64,000 bases of DNA from Imbroritus primus (GTDB lineage Bacteria > Pseudomonadota > Gammaproteobacteria > Burkholderiales > Burkholderiaceae), in NCBI GenBank assembly GCA_000272025.2, contig AKCV02000025.1, positions 186,001 through 250,000 of the forward strand. Direction: 5' to 3'. A program made the translations under genes and the position numbers. This document shows positions 43,537 to 51,998 of the stretch, in pieces (positions within the stretch are counted from its first letter, which is position 1; each line of letters starts with the position of its first letter). The notes beneath the pieces are model-generated. The model was given only the letters and a program-made list of their open reading frames with translations, was not told the DNA's origin and made no database searches.

Positions 43537-43806
43537 ATGGAAACCGTCGAAGTCGTTTCCTACCTGACCAAGGCGCTGTACCTGGTGCTGTGGCTTTCGC
43601 TGCCGCCGATCATCGTCGCCTCGGTTATCGGTACGGTGTTCTCGCTGCTGCAGGCGCTGACGCAGATCCAGGAGCAGACCCTGGCCTTCGGTGTCAAGCT
43701 CATCGCGGTCGCCATCACCCTCTTCCTGACCGGACGCTGGCTGGGGGGGGAGATGTACCACTTCACGCTGTCGATCTTCGACGCATTGCCGCTCGTCGCA
43801 CGCTGA
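43537..43806 (+). CDS. sctS: T3SS export gate protein (FliQ family)
   Basis: An 89-residue protein with two membrane helices; the family pattern is LWLSLPPIIVASVIGTVFSL then LQALTQIQEQTLAFGVKLIA. It packs around the SctR-SctT pore. The ATG at 43537 follows the sctR stop directly. Confidence 0.97.
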   Translation: METVEVVSYLTKALYLVLWLSLPPIIVASVIGTVFSLLQALTQIQEQTLAFGVKLIAVAITLFLTGRWLGGEMYHFTLSIFDALPLVAR

Positions 43807-43814
43807 GGCATTAC

Positions 43815-44618
43815 ATGGGATCCGTGAGCGTCGCCGAAGTGAAGGAGTGGCTCACGGCACTGGCCTATCTGCAGCCGCGCATCATGGCCATGTTCCTGCT
43901 GATTCCGATGTTCAACCGTGAACTGATCCCTGGCGCGGTATTGCCCGCGATCGTGCTCGCGGTGTCCCTGGTCGCGCTGCCCCTCGTACAGCCGCAGATC
44001 GCCATGGCTGGTACGTTATCGGGCATGCAACACACGGCGCTGATCCTGAAGGAGGTGATGGTGGGGTTCGTGCTGGGTTTCCTGGTGGCGATTCCCTTCT
44101 GGGCACTGGAGGCGGTCGGCTTCCTGATCGACAACCAGCGCGGCGCCAGTATCTCCGATACGCTCAATCCGCTGACCGCCAGTGACACCTCGCCCCTGGG
44201 CCTGCTGTTCAACCAGGTGTTCATCATCTATTTTCTGCTGAGCGGCGGCATGAACCTGATGCTGGGCATTCTCTATGACAGCTTCCGTTTCTGGAGCGTC
44301 ATGACATGGACGCCCGGCCTGCATATGGATTATGCGACGTTCTTCCTCGGGCAACTCGATCGGCTCGTGCAGTTATCGGTGGTCCTGGCGGCGCCGGTGC
44401 TGATCCTGATGTTCATGGCGGAAGTCGGCCTGGCACTCGTCAATCGCTTCGCGCCGCAGTTGCAGGTGTTCTTTCTGGCCATGCCGATCAAGAGCGCCCT
44501 GGCGTTTTTCATCCTGGTGCTCTATGCCGGCACATTGATGGAGTACGTCGGCGACGAAATTCGCGGGCTGGGTGGATTGTTCGACCAGATCAGCATCATT
44601 TGGCAGGGAGCGCGATGA
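43815..44618 (+). CDS. sctT: T3SS export gate protein (FliR family)
   Basis: A 267-residue protein with about six membrane helices and FliR motifs (ALEAVGFLIDNQRGASISDT; EVGLALVNRFAPQLQVFFLAMPIK). One copy completes the SctR5-SctS4-SctT1 gate. In Ysc and most other families sctU follows directly; here the next gene is a chaperone that overlaps by 4 bases, and no sctU is found. Confidence 0.96.
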   Translation: MGSVSVAEVKEWLTALAYLQPRIMAMFLLIPMFNRELIPGAVLPAIVLAVSLVALPLVQPQIAMAGTLSGMQHTALILKEVMVGFVLGFLVAIPFWALEAVGFLIDNQRGASISDTLNPLTASDTSPLGLLFNQVFIIYFLLSGGMNLMLGILYDSFRFWSVMTWTPGLHMDYATFFLGQLDRLVQLSVVLAAPVLILMFMAEVGLALVNRFAPQLQVFFLAMPIKSALAFFILVLYAGTLMEYVGDEIRGLGGLFDQISIIWQGAR

Positions 44619-45043
44619 AAGCGGCAATGGCTACCAGCAGTGCGCAGGCATTGCACCGCTATCGTCTCCGGCGAGGCTTGCCGGAGAGCGCGTGTACGCC
44701 AGACGGCGGTTTGCGGGTTCTGGCAGGTGACGGTATCCGCATGAGCCTGCAGGAAGCCCCTAATGCCACCATCGTACTGCGTGCGCGTGTTGGCGCCCTG
44801 CCGCGGGAGCCGGAGGCGCGTGCGCGGATGGTATGCCGCGTCGGCGCATTCGCTGCGGGATTGATGAGGGTGTCCCCCGCCAGTTGCACGATTGATGCCG
44901 AAGGGTATGTCCTGCATCTGTGGCAGCGGCTGGCAGCTGGATGCAGCGAGCCGGAATTCGATGAGAGCGTCGCGCTGTTCGCGCGGACCTGTCAGATGTG
45001 GCGCGAAATGTTGACACAGCTGGAGCAGCGGGTGGGATTGTAG
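44615..45043 (+). CDS. Class I (CesT-like) chaperone ending the T3SS operon
   Basis: A 142-residue alpha/beta protein with strand pairs (TIVLRARVG; CTIDAEGYVLHLWQ) and a C-terminal helix (ALFARTCQMWREMLTQL) like CesT chaperones. It overlaps sctT by ATGA. The convergent gene at 45372 could encode its cargo. Family membership is inferred from fold pattern and place. Confidence 0.7.
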   Translation: MKAAMATSSAQALHRYRLRRGLPESACTPDGGLRVLAGDGIRMSLQEAPNATIVLRARVGALPREPEARARMVCRVGAFAAGLMRVSPASCTIDAEGYVLHLWQRLAAGCSEPEFDESVALFARTCQMWREMLTQLEQRVGL

Positions 45044-45371
45044 TTGGAGATGTATTGTTGGAACCCTGTAGTCGGGATCGCAGTCGGGGCCATGGCTGGG
45101 CCGCTGCTCAAGCCGTAGTGAAGGCGCGGGCGACGATGACGCATGGGCCGCGACTGATGCAGCAACGCCTGCTGTGGAAATGCCAATCAGGCTACTGCCA
45201 CCGATGGCTGGTCACTGGGTTTCGCATCCCGTTGATACCCTCACGGGCCGGAAGGGCAGCGCCATTGAGGGCGGCCAGTTCTGGCGCCGCGGTATTCATT
45301 CCGAATGTCCAGGTCGGGCACGGTATGACGACCGTGGCGGAGGGCTTCGTTGCGGGGCGCGCCTGTCTCTG
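45044..45371. other. Gap without supported gene at the right end of the T3SS
   Basis: Between the last chaperone and the convergent gene ending at 45372 there is no reading frame with a good ribosome site and no clear hairpin-plus-T terminator. A GGAACC at 45060-45065 lacks a -10 partner. I see nothing else. Confidence 0.5.
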
Positions 45372-45971
45372 TCAGGCGGCAGGACGCGCGGGGTTTCCGG
45401 TAGCCTCGGCGAGACGGTGCCGCAATTCTGCATCTGGGAGGGCGACCCAGGTCGCGAGTGTCACGCGCTCCTCATTGCTATTGCAGGGCTGCTGTGCCAG
45501 CAATGCGAGGGGGCTTCCCGGCGTCAACGGATCAAGCGCGTTGACGGGTGCGCTTGCGGCAGATGCATTCTGCCGGGCGGCAAGTATCCACCCCGTGAGC
45601 CATGATTCGAGCTTTGCGGGGTCGTCGGCCAGTATCCGTTCCACCTGCTTGTCGAAAAAGGTCCGGGCGGCCAGGCCGGAGAGTCCGATCTGATCGAGCA
45701 ACTGCTTGGCGGCGTGGAGTTTCGCGGACCCACCCTGTTGTGGGTCGCTGGCCATGTCGGTTGCAGATGGCGCGAACGAATCGCGCGGCGCGCCGGCCGT
45801 CGGTTTGTCACCATGCACGTTGTGGTGGCGCGTAGCCTTGCTATGGGCTGGGGCAGCATTCGAGGGTGCCGATGCAGAAGCGTTATCGGGCTGCGAGGGC
45901 GATGCGTCCGCCGACGGCCGTGTGATTGGCACGGCAGAAACGCGTGAAGGCCCGGTCATTGGTATCGCCAT
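45372..45971 (-). CDS. Unknown protein, candidate T3SS-exported substrate
   Basis: A 199-residue protein of unknown family. The first ~90 residues are Ser/Pro/Ala/Thr-rich and probably disordered; the rest is helical (AAKQLLDQIGLSGLAARTFF; ERILADDPAKLESWLTGWIL). A disordered Ser/Pro-rich N-terminus beside a class I chaperone gene fits a T3SS substrate, but there is no T3SS box upstream. The ATG at 45971 is chosen over 45980, whose Shine-Dalgarno spacing is too short; the frame stays open to 46127. Confidence 0.45.
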   Translation of the reverse strand: MAIPMTGPSRVSAVPITRPSADASPSQPDNASASAPSNAAPAHSKATRHHNVHGDKPTAGAPRDSFAPSATDMASDPQQGGSAKLHAAKQLLDQIGLSGLAARTFFDKQVERILADDPAKLESWLTGWILAARQNASAASAPVNALDPLTPGSPLALLAQQPCNSNEERVTLATWVALPDAELRHRLAEATGNPARPAA

Positions 45972-46151
45972 GAAACACATATTCCAGTAAGTTCGCACGA
46001 CTGCGCGGCGGATTGGCGCGCCGCTGTGGGCAGGCATGCCAGCGGCACCGACGGGCTGGCATGCAATGCGGTTGTTCAACGTATATGCCAATGCTACTGC
46101 GACAATGAAAAATAGATTGCGAACCAATGTGAAACGGTGCCCCCAATAAGA

Positions 46152-46196
46152 GGGGGTTAAATGATTGATTACTCATTTTTGCATCGTTTAATCCCC
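46152..46196. repeat. Imperfect inverted repeat in an AT-rich promoter region
   Basis: Two 14-base arms (46152-46165 and 46183-46196) match at 12 of 14 positions around a 17-base spacer. They sit in the 500-base divergent region between the gene ending at 45372 and the response regulator operon. The region 46080-46470 is much more AT-rich than the rest of the window. Near 46320-46350 an 11-base inverted repeat (one mismatch, 7-base loop) also occurs. Confidence 0.5.
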
Positions 46197-46473
46197 GCAC
46201 CAATACTGGCTTACTGGGCATCGTGTTGATTTGAGAAAGTAAAGTGGAAAGCAAAAATTTATAAAAATTTGCAGTTTATAAGAAGTGTCTTATTCCTTGG
46301 TAATCACCATGCCACTAGACTTAAAACACGCTTAAAACGTGTATTAAGTTATCACCCGACCAGGCCAACAGACATTTCTCTCATGCCTGTTCAATCTGCG
46401 GATGCACGACGGCGGGCTGAGTTTGACAGCCAATATTCCGAATTCGTTGTCCCGGCCAATCGAGGGGGGAAAC

Positions 46474-47238
46474 ATGAGAATCGTAGCGTTGGAAGACGAT
46501 CTGAGCCAGGCGCAGCTGATCCAGAAGGTTCTTGCGGAAGAAGGCTTTGCGACCGACATATTCTACGAAGGCTCGAAGCTCATCTACACCTTGCGCAAAG
46601 AAGCTTACGACCTGTTCATTCTCGACTGGGAAGTGCCGGGAATGAGCGGATTCGAAGTCCTGCAATGGATTCGCTCCAATCTGGGATTTGGCGTGCCGGT
46701 GATCTTCGTGACCAGCCGTACCCTTGAGGAAGATGTCATCACCGGATTGCAGGCTGGTGCGGATGATTATCTCGTGAAGCCTTTCCGCCCGGCCGAGCTG
46801 ATTGCCCGTATTCGCTCCCTGCTGCGGCGTGTTTATCCGGAGCGGCCTGTATCCGAGACGTTTACGATCGGTCCCCTGGTGATCGATCCGGCCCGCCAGA
46901 TCATCACGCGCAATGGCGTGCCTGCCGAACTCACGAAAATGGAATTCGAGCTGGCGTCGCTGCTGCTGTCGAGCCTTGGCCGCCTTGTTTCAAAAAGCGA
47001 GCTGTCTCATCGTATCTGGGGTCGCGATATCTCGCCGCAATCGCGCACGGTCGACACGCACCTGTCGCGCGTGCGCATCAAGCTCGGTTTGCGTCCTGAA
47101 CTCGGCTTCAAGCTTTCGACCGTCTATGGACTCGGCTATCGCCTGCAGACGACTGGCGATATGGAAAACGGCGACGATGGTGAAGCGTCCGGAGAGGAGC
47201 GAGGCAACACCGATCCCGACTGGAGGGTCAGCGGATGA
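46474..47238 (+). CDS. OmpR-family response regulator
   Basis: A 254-residue regulator with an intact receiver (Asp 51 in LFILDWEVPG, Lys 102 in DDYLVKPF) and a winged-helix domain (about 130-230, ending FKLSTVYGLGYRL). In contrast to the T3SS-flanking regulators it should be phosphorylated, most likely by the CHASE2 kinase two genes downstream. A GGGGGGA site precedes the ATG at 46474. It overlaps the FecR gene by 4 bases. Confidence 0.93.
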   Translation: MRIVALEDDLSQAQLIQKVLAEEGFATDIFYEGSKLIYTLRKEAYDLFILDWEVPGMSGFEVLQWIRSNLGFGVPVIFVTSRTLEEDVITGLQAGADDYLVKPFRPAELIARIRSLLRRVYPERPVSETFTIGPLVIDPARQIITRNGVPAELTKMEFELASLLLSSLGRLVSKSELSHRIWGRDISPQSRTVDTHLSRVRIKLGLRPELGFKLSTVYGLGYRLQTTGDMENGDDGEASGEERGNTDPDWRVSG

Positions 47239-48782
47239 AACGATTACGCGCGCTGCTTGGGTTGGGGTGCGCCGCAGGCAGCCTGCTGTGCAGTCCGGTA
47301 CTTGCCCAGCCGGCTGGCTCCCGCCACCAGGACTTCCTGTATCAGGTGCAGGATGGCGACACCATCTTCGATATCGCTTCCCGCTACGCAACTGCCAAGG
47401 ACTGGGCGCAGCTGGTGCGCCTGAACAAGATCGACGATCCGCGCCGGCTGGTGCCCGGGACGACCGTACGCGTACCGCTCAGACTGATCGAGAAGGATCC
47501 GACGGCGGCACGTGTCCTCTACCAGAAGGGTGAGGTGCAGATCGTCAAACGTGATATGCCGGTGTCTGGCGCCTTGCTCGAGCGGGGCACGGAGATTCAT
47601 ACCGGACCGGACGGCTATCTCTCGCTGGAGCTGCTCGATGGTTCGACCGTACTGGTCTTGCCCAATGCCCGTATGCGGATCGAGCAGGTCACGGAATTCC
47701 GCCGTGCTGGGTTGCAGGATTTCGTGATCCTGCTGGAGCGCGGCCAGGTCGAACCCAACGTTGACCCATCCGGCAAAGGTGTCGGTCGTTTCGAGATACG
47801 CACCCCGCGCGCGGTGACGGGTGTACGCGGCACGCGCTTCCGCGTCGGCGTCACTGATGACAGTGTCACCGGTGAGGTGCTCAAGGGCGAGGTCGAGGTG
47901 CTGGCACGCGGCGCGCGCGATCGGATTACGATCCGCGAGGGCCAGGGCCTGGGCGCCACGGACCGTGGTGTGGTCAACGAAGCCCTGCTGCCCGCGCCAC
48001 GTGCACAGGCAGAGGTGGAGCCAGGTTTTGGCGACGTCGTGCTGCGTTATGCCGCGATTCCGGAGGCGGTGGCTTACCGCGTGCAACTGGCACGCGACAA
48101 GGGCTTCACGCAGGTGCTCGAGTCCCGCGCCACGGCGCAGCTCGAGCATACGTTTGCGGATCTCGATGACGGTGACTACTACATCAAGGTGCGGGCGATT
48201 TCGGCTGCCGGCATCGAAGGAAACGACACGGTCGAGCATATCCAGGTGGCAGCGCGTCCGGCGCCGCCGCTGACCATTGGCGGTGGCCGGGTGGCTGGCA
48301 GTGAGCTGCGCCAGAGCACGGTCGCCTGGGCTGCCGTACCCGGGAGCGCCGGCTATGAGCTGGAATGGTGGCCGCCGGCACCGCCGGGAACGCCGCACAT
48401 GCAGGTACCGCTGGGGCCCGACGTCACGAGCTTCACGCTGCCTGGCGAGGGAGCGATGTGGCGCATCCGCACCGTGGTCGAGCGAGACGGTCAACGCATC
48501 GCTGGCCCGTGGAGTACGGTAGGAAAAGGGGCTGGCGCCGTTCGCGATGCCGCACCTGTCTCGTTGCATTGGCGGCCGCGTGCCGGCATGGCAGGCCAGC
48601 TGGAAATCAGTGCGGCATCCGGAAGCGAGGGTGCTCCCCGCCTCCTTGCAGGCGCGGCTGACGGCGTAGCCTTGCCACCGTTGCCGGCAGGTGACTATGC
48701 GGTGCGGCAACGTTATATTGATCGTCATGATGTACCGCGGGCATACACGCCTCCCCAGAGACTGCGTATCGGACCCATGTAA
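47235..48782 (+). CDS. Periplasmic LysM-FecR domain protein
   Basis: A 515-residue exported protein. Signal peptide 1-25 (ending VLAQ), LysM peptidoglycan-binding domain about 35-85 (YQVQDGDTIFDIASRYA), FecR domain about 95-215 (TPRAVTGVRGTRFRVGV), then Fn3-like strands to the end. It lies between a response regulator and a CHASE2 kinase, a grouping seen in other betaproteobacteria, and may pass a cell-wall signal to the kinase. Function unproven. Confidence 0.87.
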   Translation: MKRLRALLGLGCAAGSLLCSPVLAQPAGSRHQDFLYQVQDGDTIFDIASRYATAKDWAQLVRLNKIDDPRRLVPGTTVRVPLRLIEKDPTAARVLYQKGEVQIVKRDMPVSGALLERGTEIHTGPDGYLSLELLDGSTVLVLPNARMRIEQVTEFRRAGLQDFVILLERGQVEPNVDPSGKGVGRFEIRTPRAVTGVRGTRFRVGVTDDSVTGEVLKGEVEVLARGARDRITIREGQGLGATDRGVVNEALLPAPRAQAEVEPGFGDVVLRYAAIPEAVAYRVQLARDKGFTQVLESRATAQLEHTFADLDDGDYYIKVRAISAAGIEGNDTVEHIQVAARPAPPLTIGGGRVAGSELRQSTVAWAAVPGSAGYELEWWPPAPPGTPHMQVPLGPDVTSFTLPGEGAMWRIRTVVERDGQRIAGPWSTVGKGAGAVRDAAPVSLHWRPRAGMAGQLEISAASGSEGAPRLLAGAADGVALPPLPAGDYAVRQRYIDRHDVPRAYTPPQRLRIGPM

Positions 48783-48785
48783 TCA

Positions 48786-51098
48786 GTGAAGCGGCTGACC
48801 GGATTATGGCGTGCGCTTGGGCAGACGCACCGCACCACCGCTGAGTGGCTGGCACTGTCGTTGGCAGTACTGACCTGCGTGGTGGTGCTGGTGCTCACCG
48901 GCAGCCTGCGGCGGGCCGACACGCTGCTGTATGACCAGATCCTCTCGACCCGGCTCGAACCCGTTCCCTACGATGTCGTGCTTATCGGTATCGACGATGC
49001 CAGTATCCGTGCGCTCGGCCAGTGGCCATGGCGCCGCGCATTGCATGCGGCGCTGCTGGATCGGCTGACCGACGCCGGCGCCCGCGCGGTGGTGTTCGAC
49101 CTTGTGCTGGCAGAAGAAAGCTCCGCCTTTCCCGATGACGATACCCTGCTGGCAGATGCCATGCGGCGCAATGGCGCAACGGTGCTGCCTGTGCTGGTCG
49201 AGGGCGGCAGTGGCGCGCCGGTTACCTACTACCCGTCTGCACGCCTGCGAGACGCGGCACGCTCGTTTGGCCATATTGAAGCGGTCATTGGCGATGGCGG
49301 CGTCGTGCGCGAGGCTGTGCTCCAGCAAGCCATCGAAAACGGCGGATGGGATCACATCGCCGTGGCCGCCCTGCGTCTTGTCGATCCGGCCTGGCTGCCG
49401 GCGCTGCAGAATGTCCCGCGCGGCAGCCGCTACCTGATTCCGTTCTTTGGCCCGCCCGGCCATATCCCGGCATTTTCCTATGTCGATGTCCTGCAGGGCC
49501 GGGTTGCGCCGGAGCATCTGGAGGGACGCATCGTCCTCATTGGCGCCATGGCATCTGGCATGGCGGATGCCGTCAACACACCGATGACCCGCGACCACAA
49601 GCCGATGGCCGGCGTCGAGCTGATTGCCAGTATCGTCGCGGCGCTCAAGGCCGGCATGCACATCACTCCGATATCGATGGCGCAACATGTGGCGATGACC
49701 TTGCTGTTCGTCGCCGGTGCGCTGATCGCCTTGCGCTTCCTCACGCCTCGGCACGGGCTGATGGTGACGTGTGCGATTGCCGCCGGCATCCTTGGCCTGA
49801 GTGCCTTCCTGTTGTTACGCGTCGGGATCTGGATGCCGCCGGCCTCAGCCGTCCTCGGCGTGCTGGTCGCTTATCCCTTGTGGAGCTGGCGGCGTCAGGA
49901 GGCCGCGCTGCGCTACCTTGACCACCAGCTGCGCAATCTTTCGCAAAGCACCATACCGCTGCCGGTGTTGCGCCTCTTTCCCGCATCGGCGGATGCTGAT
50001 CTGTTCGACCATCGCGGCTATCAACTGGCAGCAGCGATCCGGCAGTTGCAGAGTGTGAGCCGGTTTGTCTCGGATGGCTTGAACAGCCTGCCGGATGCCA
50101 CCATGGTGGTCGATCTGCATGGGCGCGTGCTGATGAACAACGATGCGGCCCAGCGCTACTTCGCGCGCTTTGGTGTGCGTGCCAAGTTGAATATCTTCGT
50201 TCTCGGCAACCTGCTGCGCCTGGCTGGCGTGCTGGGCGACGGCGAACCGCTCGATCTGGCGGCGCAGCGCTTGCGCGTTGACCGGCAGGAGCGCATGGAC
50301 CGCGAGGGGATGGTACAGCTGCTGCGCGCCACGCCGTTTCGTGCGACCGACCAGTCTGTACTCGGCTGGATCGTCAGCCTCACCGACATCACTTCGATCC
50401 GGCGTGCCGAAGAGGAGCGCGAAGAGGCGGTGCGCTTCCTGACCCACGATATCCGTTCGCCGCAGGCCTCCATCATGGCGCTGGTGGAGTTACGCCGACA
50501 GCGGCATCTGGCCCTCAATGAAACCGAACTGCTCGACCGCATCGAGCGGCACGCGCAGGAAACCATGGCGCTGGCCGATGGCTTTGTGCAGCTGGCGCGC
50601 GCCAAGTCGATCGACCTGCAGCTGGAGTGGTTCGACCTGCGTTCGCTCCTGATCGACGCCGCGGATGATGTCTGGGCGCTGGCCTCGGCGGGTGACGTCA
50701 ACATCGAGGTGCAAAGCCGGGACGACGAAGTACTGATCCATGCGGACCGCTCTCTGATGACGCGCGCGGTCGTCAACCTGCTGAACAATGCGATCAAGTA
50801 TTCGCCGCGTGCAACCATCGTCTGCATCCGCCTGCTGACCGGCGAAAGTACCGTGACCATCCAGATTGTGGATCATGGGCCTGGTATCCCCCCGGCGGAA
50901 GTGCCGACGATTTTCGATGCCTTCCGACGGGCCCGCCACCAGCCGGGTAAACTCAGCGGCGTCGGCCTGGGACTGGCCTTTGTGCAAGTCGTCGCCGAGC
51001 GGCACGGCGGTGATGTCGCCGTGCTCGAAACCGGCGCTTCCGGGACTACCATGCAGCTCCAGCTGCCGCGTTGTGCGAAGGACGTGCAGTTGGATTGA
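48786..51098 (+). CDS. CHASE2-domain sensor histidine kinase
   Basis: A 770-residue membrane kinase starting at GTG, 3 bases after the FecR gene. TM1 about 14-36, extracytoplasmic CHASE2 domain about 40-295, three membrane helices about 300-375, PAS about 430-530, HisKA with phospho-His 554 (FLTHDIRSPQ), and an HATPase domain (N box LLNNAIKYS, G boxes DHGPGIPP and GVGLGLAF). It should act on the response regulator at 46474. Confidence 0.93.
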   Translation: MKRLTGLWRALGQTHRTTAEWLALSLAVLTCVVVLVLTGSLRRADTLLYDQILSTRLEPVPYDVVLIGIDDASIRALGQWPWRRALHAALLDRLTDAGARAVVFDLVLAEESSAFPDDDTLLADAMRRNGATVLPVLVEGGSGAPVTYYPSARLRDAARSFGHIEAVIGDGGVVREAVLQQAIENGGWDHIAVAALRLVDPAWLPALQNVPRGSRYLIPFFGPPGHIPAFSYVDVLQGRVAPEHLEGRIVLIGAMASGMADAVNTPMTRDHKPMAGVELIASIVAALKAGMHITPISMAQHVAMTLLFVAGALIALRFLTPRHGLMVTCAIAAGILGLSAFLLLRVGIWMPPASAVLGVLVAYPLWSWRRQEAALRYLDHQLRNLSQSTIPLPVLRLFPASADADLFDHRGYQLAAAIRQLQSVSRFVSDGLNSLPDATMVVDLHGRVLMNNDAAQRYFARFGVRAKLNIFVLGNLLRLAGVLGDGEPLDLAAQRLRVDRQERMDREGMVQLLRATPFRATDQSVLGWIVSLTDITSIRRAEEEREEAVRFLTHDIRSPQASIMALVELRRQRHLALNETELLDRIERHAQETMALADGFVQLARAKSIDLQLEWFDLRSLLIDAADDVWALASAGDVNIEVQSRDDEVLIHADRSLMTRAVVNLLNNAIKYSPRATIVCIRLLTGESTVTIQIVDHGPGIPPAEVPTIFDAFRRARHQPGKLSGVGLGLAFVQVVAERHGGDVAVLETGASGTTMQLQLPRCAKDVQLD

Positions 51099-51167
51099 GC
51101 GGGTTCTGGCGGCGCGATTACCGGGTAACCTGTCGTGAGTCACGTATCGCGTGCGATAATCGAGCCC

Positions 51168-51704
51168 ATGAGATCGAGTTTCATCACATCGATAGCGTTC
51201 ACCGTTGCGTCCTGCGCCACGCTTTACTCGGCGATGGTGCTTGCCGCGCCTGCCGCCGACGATGGGCTCGGTGGGCTGGCCCGCATGGTGCTGGGTGCCG
51301 CCACCGGCAGGAATACCGGGGCTGCGGGGGTGCCTTCCCTGCTTTCCGGCCGTAATGTGGATGCCGCGCTGGAGCGCGCCTGCGCCGAGGTCAATGGCGT
51401 GTTGCCTTTGGTCATCGACAAGGAAAGTATTCTGGTGCGCTGCCGTCCGCTGCCGTCCAAGCGCATCATGCTGCAGATCAAGCTCAGCAATTTCGCCGGA
51501 CCCACCCCCGACCTCGCCAGCTTCGAAGTCCGCTTCGCACCATCCTTGCAGCGCAATATCTGCACCAACGCCGATGTACAGATCCTCGCGCGCATGGGTG
51601 TCGATCTGCGCTACCGTTACCTGACCAATGACAACCGCCGCATCGGCGATGTCTATATCAACTCCGACGTCTGCCAGCAGGCATTGAGATCGCCGCGTTA
51701 TTGA
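51168..51704 (+). CDS. Secreted protein of unknown function
   Basis: A 178-residue protein with a signal peptide (about 1-26, ending VLAAPA). The mature part has four or five Cys, possibly forming disulphides (ACAEV, RCRP, CTNAD, DVCQQ), and no recognised domain. It is 69 bases behind the kinase gene and may belong to that operon. The 294 bases that follow up to icmF hold no supported gene. Confidence 0.7.
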   Translation: MRSSFITSIAFTVASCATLYSAMVLAAPAADDGLGGLARMVLGAATGRNTGAAGVPSLLSGRNVDAALERACAEVNGVLPLVIDKESILVRCRPLPSKRIMLQIKLSNFAGPTPDLASFEVRFAPSLQRNICTNADVQILARMGVDLRYRYLTNDNRRIGDVYINSDVCQQALRSPRY

Positions 51705-51998
51705 GGCCACGGCCGACCGTACACCGGCCGCCACGACCTGCCAGCCCGGCATGACTTGCTCCCGCGACGCGTTCGTGCCATGGCGTGCGCGCGTCGCGCT
51801 TTCTCTGCACTGGCGATACGCCGTTCCTGCGGACGTCCTTCCCCCCAGCGCGCCTCCTGCATGTTTGCCCCTGGCGATCGGCCGGCGTATGCTTGATTAA
51901 GGCACTTGACCGGGTTTTGCCAAGGCCGGCGCGTGAGCTGCCGGTGCGGCAGCACGCTGCGCCCGGCTACATGACGGCATGGCTCTCCAGGGGGTGAC

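Noticed and set aside
44615-45043. The gene after sctT as a truncated sctU
   Set aside because: It has no membrane helices and no NPTH autocleavage motif; its fold pattern is that of a CesT chaperone.
45060-45087. GGAACC at 45060-45065 as an eighth T3SS box
   Set aside because: The bases 15 downstream read CAGTCGG, which has no YYACNNA, and no gene follows in that direction.
12807-46473. The T3SS as a recently acquired genomic island
   Set aside because: No tRNA, integrase, insertion sequence or flanking direct repeat is visible, and apart from the AT-rich right border the base composition is similar to the flanks.
51705-51998. Cobalamin riboswitch upstream of icmF
   Set aside because: I looked for a B12-box-like conserved core and saw none; the B12-dependent enzyme alone is not evidence.
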